A stretch of 30,463 nt of DNA from Tannerella sp. Lineage in GTDB: Bacteria; Bacteroidota; Bacteroidia; Bacteroidales; Tannerellaceae. Below, one piece after another: positions 21,373 through 30,463 of this stretch; the first letter of the stretch is position 1; each line of letters starts with the position of its first letter. Location of the stretch: positions 1 through 30,463 of the forward strand of contig JAITAY010000100.1 of the NCBI GenBank assembly GCA_031283915.1, given 5' to 3'. Made by a program: the position numbers and the translations under genes. Below the pieces are notes generated by a model that was not told where the DNA came from, did no database searches, and worked only from the letters and a program-made list of their open reading frames with translations.

Positions 21373-22692
21373 ATGATCGAGGAACAGTTTGAGATGGTGG
21401 CCAAGACGCTGTATGGCCTGGAAGACGTCCTGGAGAAAGAGCTGTCTGCCCTGCAGGCGGAGGAGATTGTCAAGGGACGCCGCATGGTTTCGTTCAGGGG
21501 CAACAAGGCGCTGATGTATAAGGCGAATCTGCATTGCCGGACGGCCTTGCGTATCCTCAAATCCATAGCCTGGTTCAAGGCTGACAACGCAGGCGCCGTC
21601 TATGAAGAGGTGAAGAAAGTCGAATGGGAGCGCTATTTTTCGCCCGACCAGACGTTTTCCGTGGAGGCGGTCATCCATTCCGAGTCGTTCAACCACTCCA
21701 AATTCGTGGCCTACCGCACCAAGGATGCTATCGCAGACTATTTCAGCGAAAAGTGCGGGAAACGCCCTTCGGTACGCATCCATCGGCCGGACATGTACAT
21801 CCATATCCATATTTCGCATCATGACTGCACGCTTTCGCTCGACAGTTCGGGCGAAAGCCTGCACCGGCGCGGCTACCGGACGGAGTCGGGCGAGGCGCCG
21901 CTCAATGAAGTGCTGGCCGCGGGCCTGATTCTGCTGACCGGCTGGCGGGGTGAATCCAACTTTGTCGACCCGATGTGCGGCTCCGGCACGCTGCTGATCG
22001 AAGCGGCCATGATTGCGCTCAACATTCCGCCCGGCCTCTACCGCAAGGGATATGCTTTCGAGAAATGGAAGGACTTCGACGCGGAACTGTTCGACGAAAT
22101 CTATGACGATGATGACGGCGAGCGTGACTTTGCATTCAAGTGTTTCGGGTCGGATGTCTCGCCGGCTTCGATCGAACTGGCTCGCGAAAACATTCGCAAC
22201 GCCGGCCTGACGAAATACATCGAACTGAAAACGCTTTCGTTTCAGCAATATGCCGAAGCGCCCAAGGCGGGGATTCTGGTAACGAATCCGCCTTACGGCG
22301 AACGCATCGCAGCCAATGATATTCTGAATCTCTACCAGATGATCGGCGAACGGCTGAAACATGTCTTTACCGGATACCAGGCCTGGATTTTGAGCTACAG
22401 GGAAGCGTTTTTCGAAAATATCGGACTGCGCCCCAGCCGGAAAATCAAACTGATGAACGGTGCGCTCGAGTGCGAATTTCGCTGCTATGAACTGTTTGCC
22501 GGGAAAAACAAGGAATACAAAACGGCGTTGAACGAGCAGCGCAAAACGTATCCTTCCAAACCGGCAGAGGAAAACCGAACTCGCGAGGGTCACAGACGGC
22601 CGTTCGTCACAGACCGTCCGTTTGCCCAAATCCGTCTCAAAGATGACCCTCCATACAGAAAAACGTACTCCAAAAGAGATGAGAAAAGGTAA
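21373..22692 (+). CDS. rlmL: RlmL-type 23S rRNA (guanine-N2) methyltransferase
   Basis: The 439-aa protein has an N-terminal ferredoxin-like/THUMP region (~1-160: LYGLEDVLEKEL; VRIHRPDMYIHIHI), the linker LHRRGYR, and a Rossmann-fold methyltransferase domain (~185-385). Motif I is VDPMCGSGTLLIEAAM and the catalytic TNPPYGER is motif IV. It matches the N-terminal half of E. coli RlmKL (m2G2445 of 23S rRNA); a free-standing form is normal here. A basic tail (~395-439) ends the protein. ATG 21373 is used; Met8 at 21394 is possible. The 3' end overlaps the dpp4 start by 14 bp. Confidence 0.92.
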   Translation: MIEEQFEMVAKTLYGLEDVLEKELSALQAEEIVKGRRMVSFRGNKALMYKANLHCRTALRILKSIAWFKADNAGAVYEEVKKVEWERYFSPDQTFSVEAVIHSESFNHSKFVAYRTKDAIADYFSEKCGKRPSVRIHRPDMYIHIHISHHDCTLSLDSSGESLHRRGYRTESGEAPLNEVLAAGLILLTGWRGESNFVDPMCGSGTLLIEAAMIALNIPPGLYRKGYAFEKWKDFDAELFDEIYDDDDGERDFAFKCFGSDVSPASIELARENIRNAGLTKYIELKTLSFQQYAEAPKAGILVTNPPYGERIAANDILNLYQMIGERLKHVFTGYQAWILSYREAFFENIGLRPSRKIKLMNGALECEFRCYELFAGKNKEYKTALNEQRKTYPSKPAEENRTREGHRRPFVTDRPFAQIRLKDDPPYRKTYSKRDEKR

Positions 22693-24901
22693 CCGTTTTT
22701 TATCCGTTCTGTTTGTCGTATTCACTACTTCTTCGTTTATGATGCAACTTGGCGCACAGGAGAAATTACTGACTTTGCAGGATTTGATTCCCGGCGGGCG
22801 GACACAGTTCCGTTTCGTCCCCCGCAATCTGAAGCAACTGCAATGGTGCGGTGAACAATATATATATGTAAAGGGCGACAGCCTGCTGGCCGCTCTGCCG
22901 GCGGACAAAACCGGGCAGGTGGCGCTGACCCTCGAACAGTTGAACCGGACGCTGGAAACAGCCGGATACCCTTCCACCGGCAACATGCCGGACTTCTCCG
23001 TCCCCTTTCCGAAGCAACCCGGCGTACTGGCGTTTCATTACAAAAACTACCGGATTCATTTCGACTGGAAGGCGCTTCATGACCCGAAAGCCCGCAAGAT
23101 CATATGCGCCGCCTATATACTGGATCCGCAATGGAAAAACTTTGAGTTTTGCGAAGCAAACGGTTGCCTGGCCTTTACGGAGAACAACAACGTGCGGATT
23201 CTTTCGGACGAAAACCGCACTTCTGTCGTGACGGACGAAACGGAGGATGGCATCGTTTGCGGCACTGCCGTCCACCAGAATGAATTTGGCATCCACAAGG
23301 GGCTGTTCTGGTCTCCGCAGGGGGCGGCGCTGGCGTTCTACCGGATGGACGAACGGATGGTCACGGACTATCCGCTGGTCAATATTCACGCACGAGTGGC
23401 CAAAGCAGAGCCGTTCAAGTATCCGATGGCCGGGATGAAAAGCCATGAAGTGACGGTCGGCGTCTACCATTTGTCCGACGGACAGGTCACCTGGATGAAA
23501 ACAGGACTGCCGAAGGAAAAATACCTGACCGGCATCGCCTGGAGTCCGGATGAAAAAAGCATCTACATAGCCGAACTGAACCGCGAACAGAACGAATGCC
23601 GTCTGGTGCGCTACAATGCGCGGACGGGCGGGAAGGAAGCGGAACTCTTCACCGAACGCAACGAAAAATATGTGGAGCCACAAAACCCCGTACTCTTTCT
23701 GCCGAACGACCCGACGCGCTTCATCTGGCAAAGTCAGCGGGACGGATACAATCATCTCTACCTGTACGACATCCACGGGAAATTGTTGAAACAGCTCACT
23801 TCGGGAAAATGGGTCGTAACCGGGGCGCCCGGTTTCGACGAAAAAGGTACGCATCTCTTCTTTGCCGCCACGGCGCCCTGCACGGGCGATGCAACCGGCG
23901 AAGGAAACCCGCTCGAAAACCATACCTGGCAACTCAACCTGAAAACCGGTATCCGCACATGCATCAATCCCACCCCCGGCGTTCATCAGGTGAGCGTCAG
24001 CCCGTCGGGTCTGTACTCCATCGACCGGACAACGTCGCCCGCCATACCGCGCGACATCGACCTCCTCCGCCTCAAAGACCGTAAAACGCTGAAATCGCTC
24101 CTGTCCGCACCCAACCCGTTCAAGGAATATGAGATGCCCGACGTCACCACCGGGACGATGACGGCGGCAGACGGGAAAACAACGCTGTATTACCGGCTGA
24201 CGACACCGCCGCGTCTCGACCGCGCCCAAAAGTATCCGGCCATTGTCTACGTATACGGAGGGCCTCATGCCCGGCTGGTGACGGGCGGCTGGATGAACGG
24301 CGCCGGGGGCTGGGATATCTACATGGCGTTGCGCGGATATGTGATGTTTACCATCGACGGGCGGGGTTCCGCCGACCGGGGGTTTGAGTTTGAGAGTGCG
24401 ATTCACCGGCAGCTGGGCGTCTGCGAGATGGAAGACCAGATGAAAGGCGTGGAATTTCTGAAATCGCTGCCCTGGGTGGACGGCGATCGACTCGGCGTCC
24501 ACGGCTGGAGTTATGGCGGCTTCATGACGACGAACTTGATGCTGACCCATCCGGATGTGTTTAAGGCGGGTGTAGCCGGCGGCCCGGTGATCGACTGGTC
24601 GCACTACGAAATCATGTACGGGGAACGCTACATGGACCATCCGAAGGAAAATCCCGAAGGATACGGCAATGCAGACCTGCGTGAGAAAGCGGGCCACCTG
24701 AAAGGCCGTCTGCTGCTGATTCACGGCGACATCGACCCCGTTGTCGTCTGGCAACACAGCCTGCTGTTTCTGGAAGCCTGCGTCAATGCGGGCGTTTTTC
24801 CCGACTATTTCGTATACCCGCGGCATAAACACAACGTAACCGGCAAAGACCGGCCGCATCTGTACGAAAAAATCACCCGGTATTTCGACGAACATTTATA
24901 A
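22679..24901 (+). CDS. dpp4: Dipeptidyl peptidase IV (S9B family)
   Basis: ATG 22679 is chosen because it gives a signal peptide (MRKGNRFLSVLFVVFTTSSFMMQLGAQ). The frame extends upstream to 22622, but that would put 19 residues before the signal. The 740-aa protein has an eight-blade propeller-like N-terminal part and a C-terminal hydrolase domain. The catalytic residues are Ser611 in GWSYGGF, Asp686 in HGDIDPVV and His718 in RHKHNV (mature-start numbering). A DE pair in YRMDERMV may bind the substrate N-terminus. It removes X-Pro dipeptides from peptides in the periplasm. This fits a protein- and peptide-using lifestyle along with the T9SS protease. It overlaps rlmL by 14 bp. Confidence 0.94.
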   Translation: MRKGNRFLSVLFVVFTTSSFMMQLGAQEKLLTLQDLIPGGRTQFRFVPRNLKQLQWCGEQYIYVKGDSLLAALPADKTGQVALTLEQLNRTLETAGYPSTGNMPDFSVPFPKQPGVLAFHYKNYRIHFDWKALHDPKARKIICAAYILDPQWKNFEFCEANGCLAFTENNNVRILSDENRTSVVTDETEDGIVCGTAVHQNEFGIHKGLFWSPQGAALAFYRMDERMVTDYPLVNIHARVAKAEPFKYPMAGMKSHEVTVGVYHLSDGQVTWMKTGLPKEKYLTGIAWSPDEKSIYIAELNREQNECRLVRYNARTGGKEAELFTERNEKYVEPQNPVLFLPNDPTRFIWQSQRDGYNHLYLYDIHGKLLKQLTSGKWVVTGAPGFDEKGTHLFFAATAPCTGDATGEGNPLENHTWQLNLKTGIRTCINPTPGVHQVSVSPSGLYSIDRTTSPAIPRDIDLLRLKDRKTLKSLLSAPNPFKEYEMPDVTTGTMTAADGKTTLYYRLTTPPRLDRAQKYPAIVYVYGGPHARLVTGGWMNGAGGWDIYMALRGYVMFTIDGRGSADRGFEFESAIHRQLGVCEMEDQMKGVEFLKSLPWVDGDRLGVHGWSYGGFMTTNLMLTHPDVFKAGVAGGPVIDWSHYEIMYGERYMDHPKENPEGYGNADLREKAGHLKGRLLLIHGDIDPVVVWQHSLLFLEACVNAGVFPDYFVYPRHKHNVTGKDRPHLYEKITRYFDEHL

Positions 24902-24925
24902 ATCATCATTCCAACTGTTGAAACA

Positions 24926-26194
24926 ATGAACATTTTAGTTTTAGGCGGCGGCGGGCGCGAACATGCGCTGGCGTGGAAAATCGCCCAAAGCCCGAAAACA
25001 GACCGGCTGTTTATCGCACCCGGCAACGCCGGAACGACAGCCGCAGGCACAAACGTTGCCATCGGCGTCAATGATTTTCCGGAAATCAAAAAGTTTGTAC
25101 TGGCCAACCGGATTGACATGGTCGTGGTCGGCCCGGAAGAACCGCTGGTAAACGGCATCGCCGACTTTTTCGGAGAAGACGCGGCGCTGGCGTCCGTTTC
25201 CGTGATCGGGCCGGGGCGCGACGGAGCGCGACTGGAAGGAAGCAAGGACTTTGCCAAAGCTTTTATGATGCGTCACCGGATTCCGACGGCGCGTTACCTG
25301 AGCGTCACCGCGGAAAACCTGGCCGAAGGCATTGCCTTCCTCGATACGCTGCTTCCGCCCTGCGTGTTGAAAGCGGACGGACTGGCCGCCGGAAAGGGCG
25401 TACTGATTATCGACGACCCGACCGAAGCCAAAGAAGAATTGCAGAAAATGTTGCAGGGCATGTTCGGCGAGGCCAGTAAGCGTGTCGTGATCGAAGAATT
25501 TCTGGACGGCATCGAATGTTCGGTTTTTGTCCTGACCGACGGGACGGACTACAAAATTCTGCCGGTCGCCAAGGATTACAAGCGCATCGGAGAGGGGAAT
25601 ACGGGTCTGAATACCGGCGGCATGGGTGCCGTTTCGCCGGTGCCGTTTGCCGATGAAGCGTTCATGCGGAAGGTAGACGAACGCATCATCGGCCCGACCG
25701 TCAGGGGATTGAAGTCGGAGGGCATCACCTACAGGGGATTCATTTTCTTTGGACTGATCAATGTTCAGGGCAATCCGATGGTGATTGAATATAATTGCCG
25801 GATGGGCGATCCGGAAACGGAAGCCGTCATGCTCCGGATTCAAAGTGATTTGGTCGATCTGCTGGAAGGCATCGCGCAGGGCGATCTGGCATCGCGCACG
25901 CTGAGGGAAGACCCGTGTTGCGCCGTGACGGTGATGCTGGTCAGCGGCGGCTATCCGGAAGCGTATGCGAAGGGGAAAGCGATTTCCGGTCTCGACAAAG
26001 TATCCGGAAGCATCGTCTTTCATGCCGGCACCGTGGAGGAAGACGGGCAAGTACGGACTTCCGGCGGACGGGTAATCGCCGTCAGTTCCCGCGGCGCCAC
26101 CCGTGAAGAAGCATCAGCCCGGTCGTTTGCCGGAGCAAATACAATCCGGTTCGACGGGAAATATTTCCGCAGCGACATCGGATTTGACCTTTGA
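24926..26194 (+). CDS. purD: Phosphoribosylamine-glycine ligase (GAR synthetase)
   Basis: The 422-aa ATP-grasp enzyme joins phosphoribosylamine and glycine in step two of purine synthesis. Visible motifs are the N-terminal NILVLGGGGREHALAWK, the ATP-grasp loop LKADGLAAGKGVLI, LNTGGMGAVSPVPF, and IEYNCRMGDPETEAVM with the metal ligands. Length is typical. It starts 24 bp after dpp4 and is followed at 30 bp by a membrane protein gene. Confidence 0.97.
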   Translation: MNILVLGGGGREHALAWKIAQSPKTDRLFIAPGNAGTTAAGTNVAIGVNDFPEIKKFVLANRIDMVVVGPEEPLVNGIADFFGEDAALASVSVIGPGRDGARLEGSKDFAKAFMMRHRIPTARYLSVTAENLAEGIAFLDTLLPPCVLKADGLAAGKGVLIIDDPTEAKEELQKMLQGMFGEASKRVVIEEFLDGIECSVFVLTDGTDYKILPVAKDYKRIGEGNTGLNTGGMGAVSPVPFADEAFMRKVDERIIGPTVRGLKSEGITYRGFIFFGLINVQGNPMVIEYNCRMGDPETEAVMLRIQSDLVDLLEGIAQGDLASRTLREDPCCAVTVMLVSGGYPEAYAKGKAISGLDKVSGSIVFHAGTVEEDGQVRTSGGRVIAVSSRGATREEASARSFAGANTIRFDGKYFRSDIGFDL

Positions 26195-26224
26195 GGGCGA
26201 ACCGTAAAACGATGATCCGTTTCC

Positions 26225-27241
26225 ATGGGGCGAGTTTTCGACATATCCGGAAAAAAAACGGTACAGAATCCGTCCAGCCTCCCGATGATGCTGCTGACAT
26301 TGCTTGCCGGTTTGTTTTGCTGGTGGCTGGAATATTCTGTTTCCGCCAATTACCCGTTACATACGACTTCGTCGACGCCCCTGTGGAACCGGATGACCGG
26401 TTTGCTGTCGGACAAATGGTCTGTCTATCTTGCGGGCGCACTGCTGTTATGCGGAATGGCTGTCATAGTCCAGTACACCAATTATTACCTGATCCTCTTC
26501 CGCGAAAAAACGAAACTCCCCTTTCTCCTGTTCCTGCTGCTGAACAGCGCCAATTTCGGTTTCGTTCCGCTGCGCCCCATCTCCGTCGCTTTCTTTTTTC
26601 TGGCGCTGTGCATGGTCGAACTGTTCAAGGCTTACCAGAAGGAAAAAACGGGCATGACGCCGGGGAGTGCCTACAAAGCGACGTTCTGGTTAGGGGTTGG
26701 CAGCTTGATATGGATTCATTTGCTGTGGCTGATACCCCTATTCTGGTACGGGATGTATCAGTTCCGGCTGCTGAACTTCCGGACGTTCATGGCTTCTCTG
26801 CTGGGCGTCATCACCATGTACTGGATCGTGGCCGGCTGGTATGTCTGGAAATACGATTTCACCGGCCTGACGGACACTTTTCGTCCCCTGACCGACTTTG
26901 ATTTTGTCCCTCTCCGGGAATATCTGAACCTGACCCAACTGGCTCCGCTTGCAACCGCTTTCTTATACACGGTTATACCCGGCTTCATCCTTCGGTTTCA
27001 CAATATCAATGCCGGTTTGCGCACGCGACGGTTTATTTCCTTTTTACTGGCTTCCACCAGGTATCTGTTACTCTTTCTTTTCCTCTTCGACGCCGAAGCC
27101 GCGGATTTTCTGTGCATTTTCTTCATCCCGGTTTCGCTCCTGATGACATACCTCTTTTTCAACACCTCCCGCAATGTCTCCCTCTATTACTATCTCCTCC
27201 TTGCCTGCTCGCTCATCCTGCAGGTGGTCCATTACGTGTGA
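26225..27241 (+). CDS. Polytopic membrane protein of unknown function
   Basis: ATG 26225 opens a 338-aa protein with about eight to ten hydrophobic segments (for example MMLLTLLAGLFCWWLEY, VYLAGALLLCGMAVIVQY, ITMYWIVAGWYVWKY, LLLFLFLFDAEAADFLCIFF). It has no signal peptide and few charged residues in the segments. The C-terminal half has the motif FHNINAGLRTRRFISF. Membrane proteins annotated as DUF6427-like often follow purD in Bacteroidota, and this may be one; that link is from memory. It ends the plus-strand run and converges with tamL. A start some 30 codons later is possible. Confidence 0.82.
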   Translation: MGRVFDISGKKTVQNPSSLPMMLLTLLAGLFCWWLEYSVSANYPLHTTSSTPLWNRMTGLLSDKWSVYLAGALLLCGMAVIVQYTNYYLILFREKTKLPFLLFLLLNSANFGFVPLRPISVAFFFLALCMVELFKAYQKEKTGMTPGSAYKATFWLGVGSLIWIHLLWLIPLFWYGMYQFRLLNFRTFMASLLGVITMYWIVAGWYVWKYDFTGLTDTFRPLTDFDFVPLREYLNLTQLAPLATAFLYTVIPGFILRFHNINAGLRTRRFISFLLASTRYLLLFLFLFDAEAADFLCIFFIPVSLLMTYLFFNTSRNVSLYYYLLLACSLILQVVHYV

Positions 27242-27312
27242 AACAGACTGCGCGCGGTATAACTACTGACTACTAACTACCCGGCGCCTTTTCGAACGGC
27301 ATGAGGTCTTTG

Positions 27313-29610
27313 TCAGAACGGGTATCCGACGGCGATATGAAATCCGAAGCCTTCGTTCCCGGTCTTGTTAAAATAACCGTTTTTCCCCGTATCGTAGGGG
27401 ACATGCAGGGCAACACCCACGTCGAAACGGATGACCAGTACCTCAAAATTATAACGGATGCCGGCACCGGTACCGACCGCCAGGTCGTTCAGGAAATGAC
27501 GCCGGGAGATCCTTCCGCCGGGACGTCCGCCTTCGTCACGGAGCAGCCAGACATTGCCCATGTCCAGGAACAGGGCGCCTTCCAGATCGCCGACCAGACG
27601 GAAACGGTATTCCAGATTCCCTTCCAGTTTCAGATCGCCGGTATGGTCGAGGTTATCAAAGCGGCTGTCTTTGTTTGGAAGGGAACGTCCCGGCCCGATG
27701 GAACGGATGGTGAAGGCCCGGATACTGTTTGCTCCGCCCACGTAGAATTGTTCGCTGTAGGGCGAGACCGTCGAATTGCCATAGCTGTAGATCACACCGC
27801 CGCCGATCCGGCCGACCAGGTTGTGGTTGCGGTTCAGCACGTGGTTGTAGCGCAATTCGGTCGTCAGTTTCAGAAACTGGGAAAAGGGGTTTCCCAACAG
27901 TTTTTTATATCCGCCGAATCCTTTTCCGGCCAAAGCGTAGGCGGAGGAAAGGAGGTTGCCCGACTCGGCGACGGAGAATTGCCACCAGGTCGTATGCCGT
28001 CCGCTCCGCACCGCCGCATTGTCTAACGTGTACGTATAGCTGACGGCCGGAATAAACTGGTTGCGGAGGCTTTGGAACAGGGCGCGGTTGTTTCCGGCGA
28101 TGCTGTCGAAACGCGCGGTCGTTCTTTCCAGCCGGTTGAACGACAGCCGGAAGGGCGTAAACGAATGGCGCCGGATGGGATTGGGATTGAAATCGTAGGT
28201 CGCGCTTCCGCCGAACGACAGGATGCGGAAAAAATCCGCCCGGTTCAGACGGCTGGCATACAGTTGATACGTCGTGGAGGCTGGGAAGTCATAGGTACGC
28301 CTGAAAAATTCGGGGATCAGCACGCGGGGGAAGACGAGTGTTCCGGTAGCCCCGTATTCATAATTGTCCGTCAGGGAGCCGGAACGCTTGCCCGTCAGCC
28401 ATTCGTATGTCCCGTTGAGGCGGGTTCCCAGCGACTCGCCGCCACCGAACAGATTGTTTTTCGTCAGGGAAAATACCGCTCCCGGGCCGATGCGCTTGTT
28501 GCTGTTGGCGGTGAAATTGACTTCCACTTCCCCGCTCAGCGGCAGATCATACATCGCCCGGACATTCACGTTCAGCGAGTCGCAGCGGCGCGAGTCGCTC
28601 CGGGGCGTGTACTGCATGTCGGCGTAGCGGAACACGGCCAGGTGATTCAATCCCGACTGCGTTTGCTCCTGGCGGATTTGGGAATACACGTCTCCGGGCT
28701 TGAACTTGAACTGGCTGTACAACGCCTCCGGACGTACCTGCAACCTGTTCCGGTAGTAGATGGTGAGGTCCCTGTAGCGGAGCGAATCGGTGGGCCGTTC
28801 ATTGGCATATCCGTACAGGTGGACGGCAATATCCCCGATTTTCCAGGGACGCAGAACCATCGGCGAGACGTCCTGTGCCAGGCCGATTTTCAAATGTACC
28901 TTTTGCGGGGAAAGCGTGCTGTCGGCCATGCAGGCGATGTGACCGGGACGAAAATAGAAATAGCCGTTGTTGCGCATCAGGAAGGCGATCCACTGGCGTT
29001 CCGCTTCCAACTGCATGACATTGAACTGGTCGCCTGCACGGATCAACCGGTCTTTATCCGAAAATTTCAGCAGCGTGTCCATCCGCGACTGTATCCGGCG
29101 GTATTCGATGGAATCATACGTATACGGCTTGTTCATCGTCAGTTTATAATGCACTTTCACTTTCAGGGAATCCCTGTTGTGCGGAACGGCTTCCCAGGAG
29201 GCCACGCCGTTGAAGTAGCCATGTTCCCGCAACAGGTTCCGGGCGATGCCCGTCCGCAGTCCCGGATTGACGGAGGACAGCAATACCGGACTGGAAGCAA
29301 AGTGTTTGAACATCCACCGACTGAATTGGTCCGGTTTGCCGGCAAAGGCATTATACATCCACAGTCCCAAGGGGAAAGGGATGCGAATCTGTGAACTGCC
29401 GAAAAACGCATTGTTCGGAGGACAGGCCAGGGCGGCTTCAATTTCACGCATGGCCTCGTCGCCCGCTTCCGAACGGTCTTCGTCCGTGACCTCTATTTTC
29501 CGGATGCCGGTATAAAGCAACTCTCCCGCCGGCAGATGCCGGGTCGTCGAACAGGCTGTCCACAGTCCCGTAAGCGGCACGATTGCCAGCCATCGGAGAC
29601 TGCGGCACAT
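27313..29610 (-). CDS. tamL: TamL, Omp85-family outer-membrane lipoprotein
   Basis: The frame opens at 29754, but the ATG at 29610-29608 gives MCRSLRWLAIVPLTGLWTAC, a lipoprotein signal with the lipidated Cys, and is preferred (765 aa). STTRHLPAGELLYTGIRKIEV right after the Cys is the TamL signature. POTRA-like repeats (about 20-340) precede an Omp85 16-strand barrel of the surface-antigen family. A C-terminal Phe (HIAVGYPF) is the usual barrel end signal. It works in outer-membrane protein or lipid assembly, normally with TamB. No tamB gene is seen next to it; the following gene converges on it. The opposite-strand ORFs (e.g. 28072-29394) are shadows. Confidence 0.88.
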   Translation of the reverse strand: MCRSLRWLAIVPLTGLWTACSTTRHLPAGELLYTGIRKIEVTDEDRSEAGDEAMREIEAALACPPNNAFFGSSQIRIPFPLGLWMYNAFAGKPDQFSRWMFKHFASSPVLLSSVNPGLRTGIARNLLREHGYFNGVASWEAVPHNRDSLKVKVHYKLTMNKPYTYDSIEYRRIQSRMDTLLKFSDKDRLIRAGDQFNVMQLEAERQWIAFLMRNNGYFYFRPGHIACMADSTLSPQKVHLKIGLAQDVSPMVLRPWKIGDIAVHLYGYANERPTDSLRYRDLTIYYRNRLQVRPEALYSQFKFKPGDVYSQIRQEQTQSGLNHLAVFRYADMQYTPRSDSRRCDSLNVNVRAMYDLPLSGEVEVNFTANSNKRIGPGAVFSLTKNNLFGGGESLGTRLNGTYEWLTGKRSGSLTDNYEYGATGTLVFPRVLIPEFFRRTYDFPASTTYQLYASRLNRADFFRILSFGGSATYDFNPNPIRRHSFTPFRLSFNRLERTTARFDSIAGNNRALFQSLRNQFIPAVSYTYTLDNAAVRSGRHTTWWQFSVAESGNLLSSAYALAGKGFGGYKKLLGNPFSQFLKLTTELRYNHVLNRNHNLVGRIGGGVIYSYGNSTVSPYSEQFYVGGANSIRAFTIRSIGPGRSLPNKDSRFDNLDHTGDLKLEGNLEYRFRLVGDLEGALFLDMGNVWLLRDEGGRPGGRISRRHFLNDLAVGTGAGIRYNFEVLVIRFDVGVALHVPYDTGKNGYFNKTGNEGFGFHIAVGYPF

Positions 29611-29794
29611 GCCGGGGAATACCCTGTGTACTTGCCGGAGAGCACGAACGCAGGGAAGCCATCCGGTACCCAATAACCATTGAGAGGGCTTTCGTCTTTG
29701 GAAAAGCTTTTTCGGGAGAGGAATCAGGGGATTCCCTGAAGGGGGGGTGGGCATACTAAACCGTACAAAAGAAAGGTGCCGTAACAGAATAGCA

Positions 29795-30214
29795 TCACTT
29801 GTGATGGTGATTAATTAATATGGGATCGTCCCCATAACTGTTTATTGTTATTTTCAGGCTATAACTTCGCGGCTTCAGGTGCAAAAGATCAAAGCTGATT
29901 TCGTGCGTCGTACCAAAAGATGCCATATCGGAGGGAGGAAAATCATTTGGAGTGGTATATACCCATACATAAAGCATCTGATATTCTATATAGGCTTTCA
30001 TCTTCCGAAATTCGGCCGGTGTCCGTATGTTTCTGGTGACAATTCGGAATCTAAGCGTATCGCCGATTGACTCGACCACACATGACGGCTCGAGACCTTT
30101 TCCAAGCGGTTTCAACTCTCGAAAGACTGCTTCTACCGGTATATATACCGGCTCCCCCTTGTTGCATCCGGAAAGGGTCAGGGTCAAAACAAACAATATG
30201 ACTATTTTCTTCAT
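29795..30214 (-). CDS. Small lipoprotein of unknown function
   Basis: The 139-aa protein has a short lipoprotein signal (MKKIVILFVLTLTLSGC) followed by NKGEPVYIPVEAVFRELKPL. The remainder looks beta-rich (RFRIVTRNIRTPAEF; THEISFDLLHLKPRSYSLKI) and ends in a His-rich tail. No family is recognised. It is AT-richer than tamL, lies 40 bp upstream of the long tamL frame (184 bp from the preferred start), and could be co-transcribed with it. No exact -7 box was found upstream. Confidence 0.82.
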   Translation of the reverse strand: MKKIVILFVLTLTLSGCNKGEPVYIPVEAVFRELKPLGKGLEPSCVVESIGDTLRFRIVTRNIRTPAEFRKMKAYIEYQMLYVWVYTTPNDFPPSDMASFGTTHEISFDLLHLKPRSYSLKITINSYGDDPILINHHHK

Positions 30215-30254
30215 TGTCTTATTTTTAATTGACTATATAACGGGAATAGGGTGA

Positions 30255-30463
30255 TGTTATTATACTGCACGCGGTATGATTCGATGCGTAAAGAGGTAGT
30301 TAGGAGTCAGAAAAAAAAGTGCAACAGCGCCTCCGCAGGGCGTTAGCCCAATCCCCCCACATTGCCGTCCGTTTTAATTCAATGTCATCAAGTTGAGATT
30401 TTGTTTCCGGCATCCCGTCAGGGATGCATCGCCCGGTAGATAAACCGGTATAACCCTATCTTG
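30255..30463. repeat. Dispersed repeat, copy 2, reaching the window edge
   Basis: TTATTATACTGCAC followed by CGGTATGATT matches the left end of the repeat at 20554. Near the edge CCCGTCAGGGATG and GGTAGATAAACCGGT (30415-30452) match the CCCGTTAGGGT / ATAGAAAACACCGG block of copy 1. The middle differs. No gene is seen in 30215-30463; the element may continue beyond the window. Confidence 0.45.

Noticed and set aside
20965..22986. 673-aa minus-strand ORF opposite rlmL
   Set aside because: Antisense to a gene with perfect methyltransferase motifs; its own product resembles nothing.
22766..24895. 709-aa minus-strand ORF opposite dpp4
   Set aside because: Shadow of the peptidase gene; composition biased to Val, Arg, His and Gln with no domain.
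28072..29394. 440-aa plus-strand ORF inside tamL
   Set aside because: Antisense to the barrel and POTRA coding region, which has clear TamL features; no start context or domain.
27313..29610. Loss of tamB as a meaningful anomaly
   Set aside because: TamB may be encoded elsewhere, so its absence next to tamL in a 30-kb window proves nothing.

Overview
The window reads as a chromosomal segment of a member of the Bacteroidota, most likely Bacteroidales. The evidence is: the block mutY-ssb-gldE-gldD-phosphopantetheinyl transferase; an HU / tiny AURKAIP1-COX24-type protein / RNase G block; a secreted protease ending in a type IX secretion (T9SS) sorting domain; a TamL-type Omp85 lipoprotein; several lipoproteins; and repeated matches to the Bacteroidota -7 promoter box TAnnTTTG. 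The species cannot be named from sequence alone. No tRNA, rRNA, CRISPR array or complete insertion sequence was seen.

Layout. Positions 1-3420: a possible gene tail, a lipoprotein overlapping by ATGA a lysyl-endopeptidase-like S1 protease with a T9SS tail, and a strong hairpin. Positions 3421-7430: a 21-bp tandem array, a 218-aa protein of unknown function, a hotdog dehydratase overlapping an MMPL/RND exporter, and a 90-bp MITE-like inverted repeat. This block is visibly GC-richer than the 11.8-14 kb region. Positions 7481-11654 (minus): mutY, ssb, gldE, gldD, PPTase. Positions 11816-14821 (plus): HU, small basic protein, RNase G, a secreted alpha/beta hydrolase. Positions 15029-17089: an ADP-forming acyl-CoA synthetase flanked by two related palindromic repeats.

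Positions 17247-20946 are repeat-rich: a ~203-bp inverted-repeat element, a BspA-like leucine-rich-repeat protein, a second gene (220 aa) of the same family as the 218-aa gene, a transcribed-looking ORF made of a heptad array plus a truncated copy of that gene, a 112-bp tandem duplication and fragments of dispersed elements. Positions 20947-27241 (plus) form a tight run: small lipoprotein, RlmL-type rRNA methyltransferase, dipeptidyl peptidase IV, purD and a polytopic membrane protein. Positions 27313-30214 (minus): TamL and a lipoprotein. The right end carries a second copy of a dispersed repeat.

The most unusual signal is that both members of the 218/220-aa family are preceded by a tandem array with exactly the same 21-bp period (seven codons, or two DNA helical turns) but unrelated unit sequence. 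At the second locus the array is fused in frame to a truncated, diverged duplicate of the gene. This looks like a recurring array-plus-gene module and I could not assign it to any known system.
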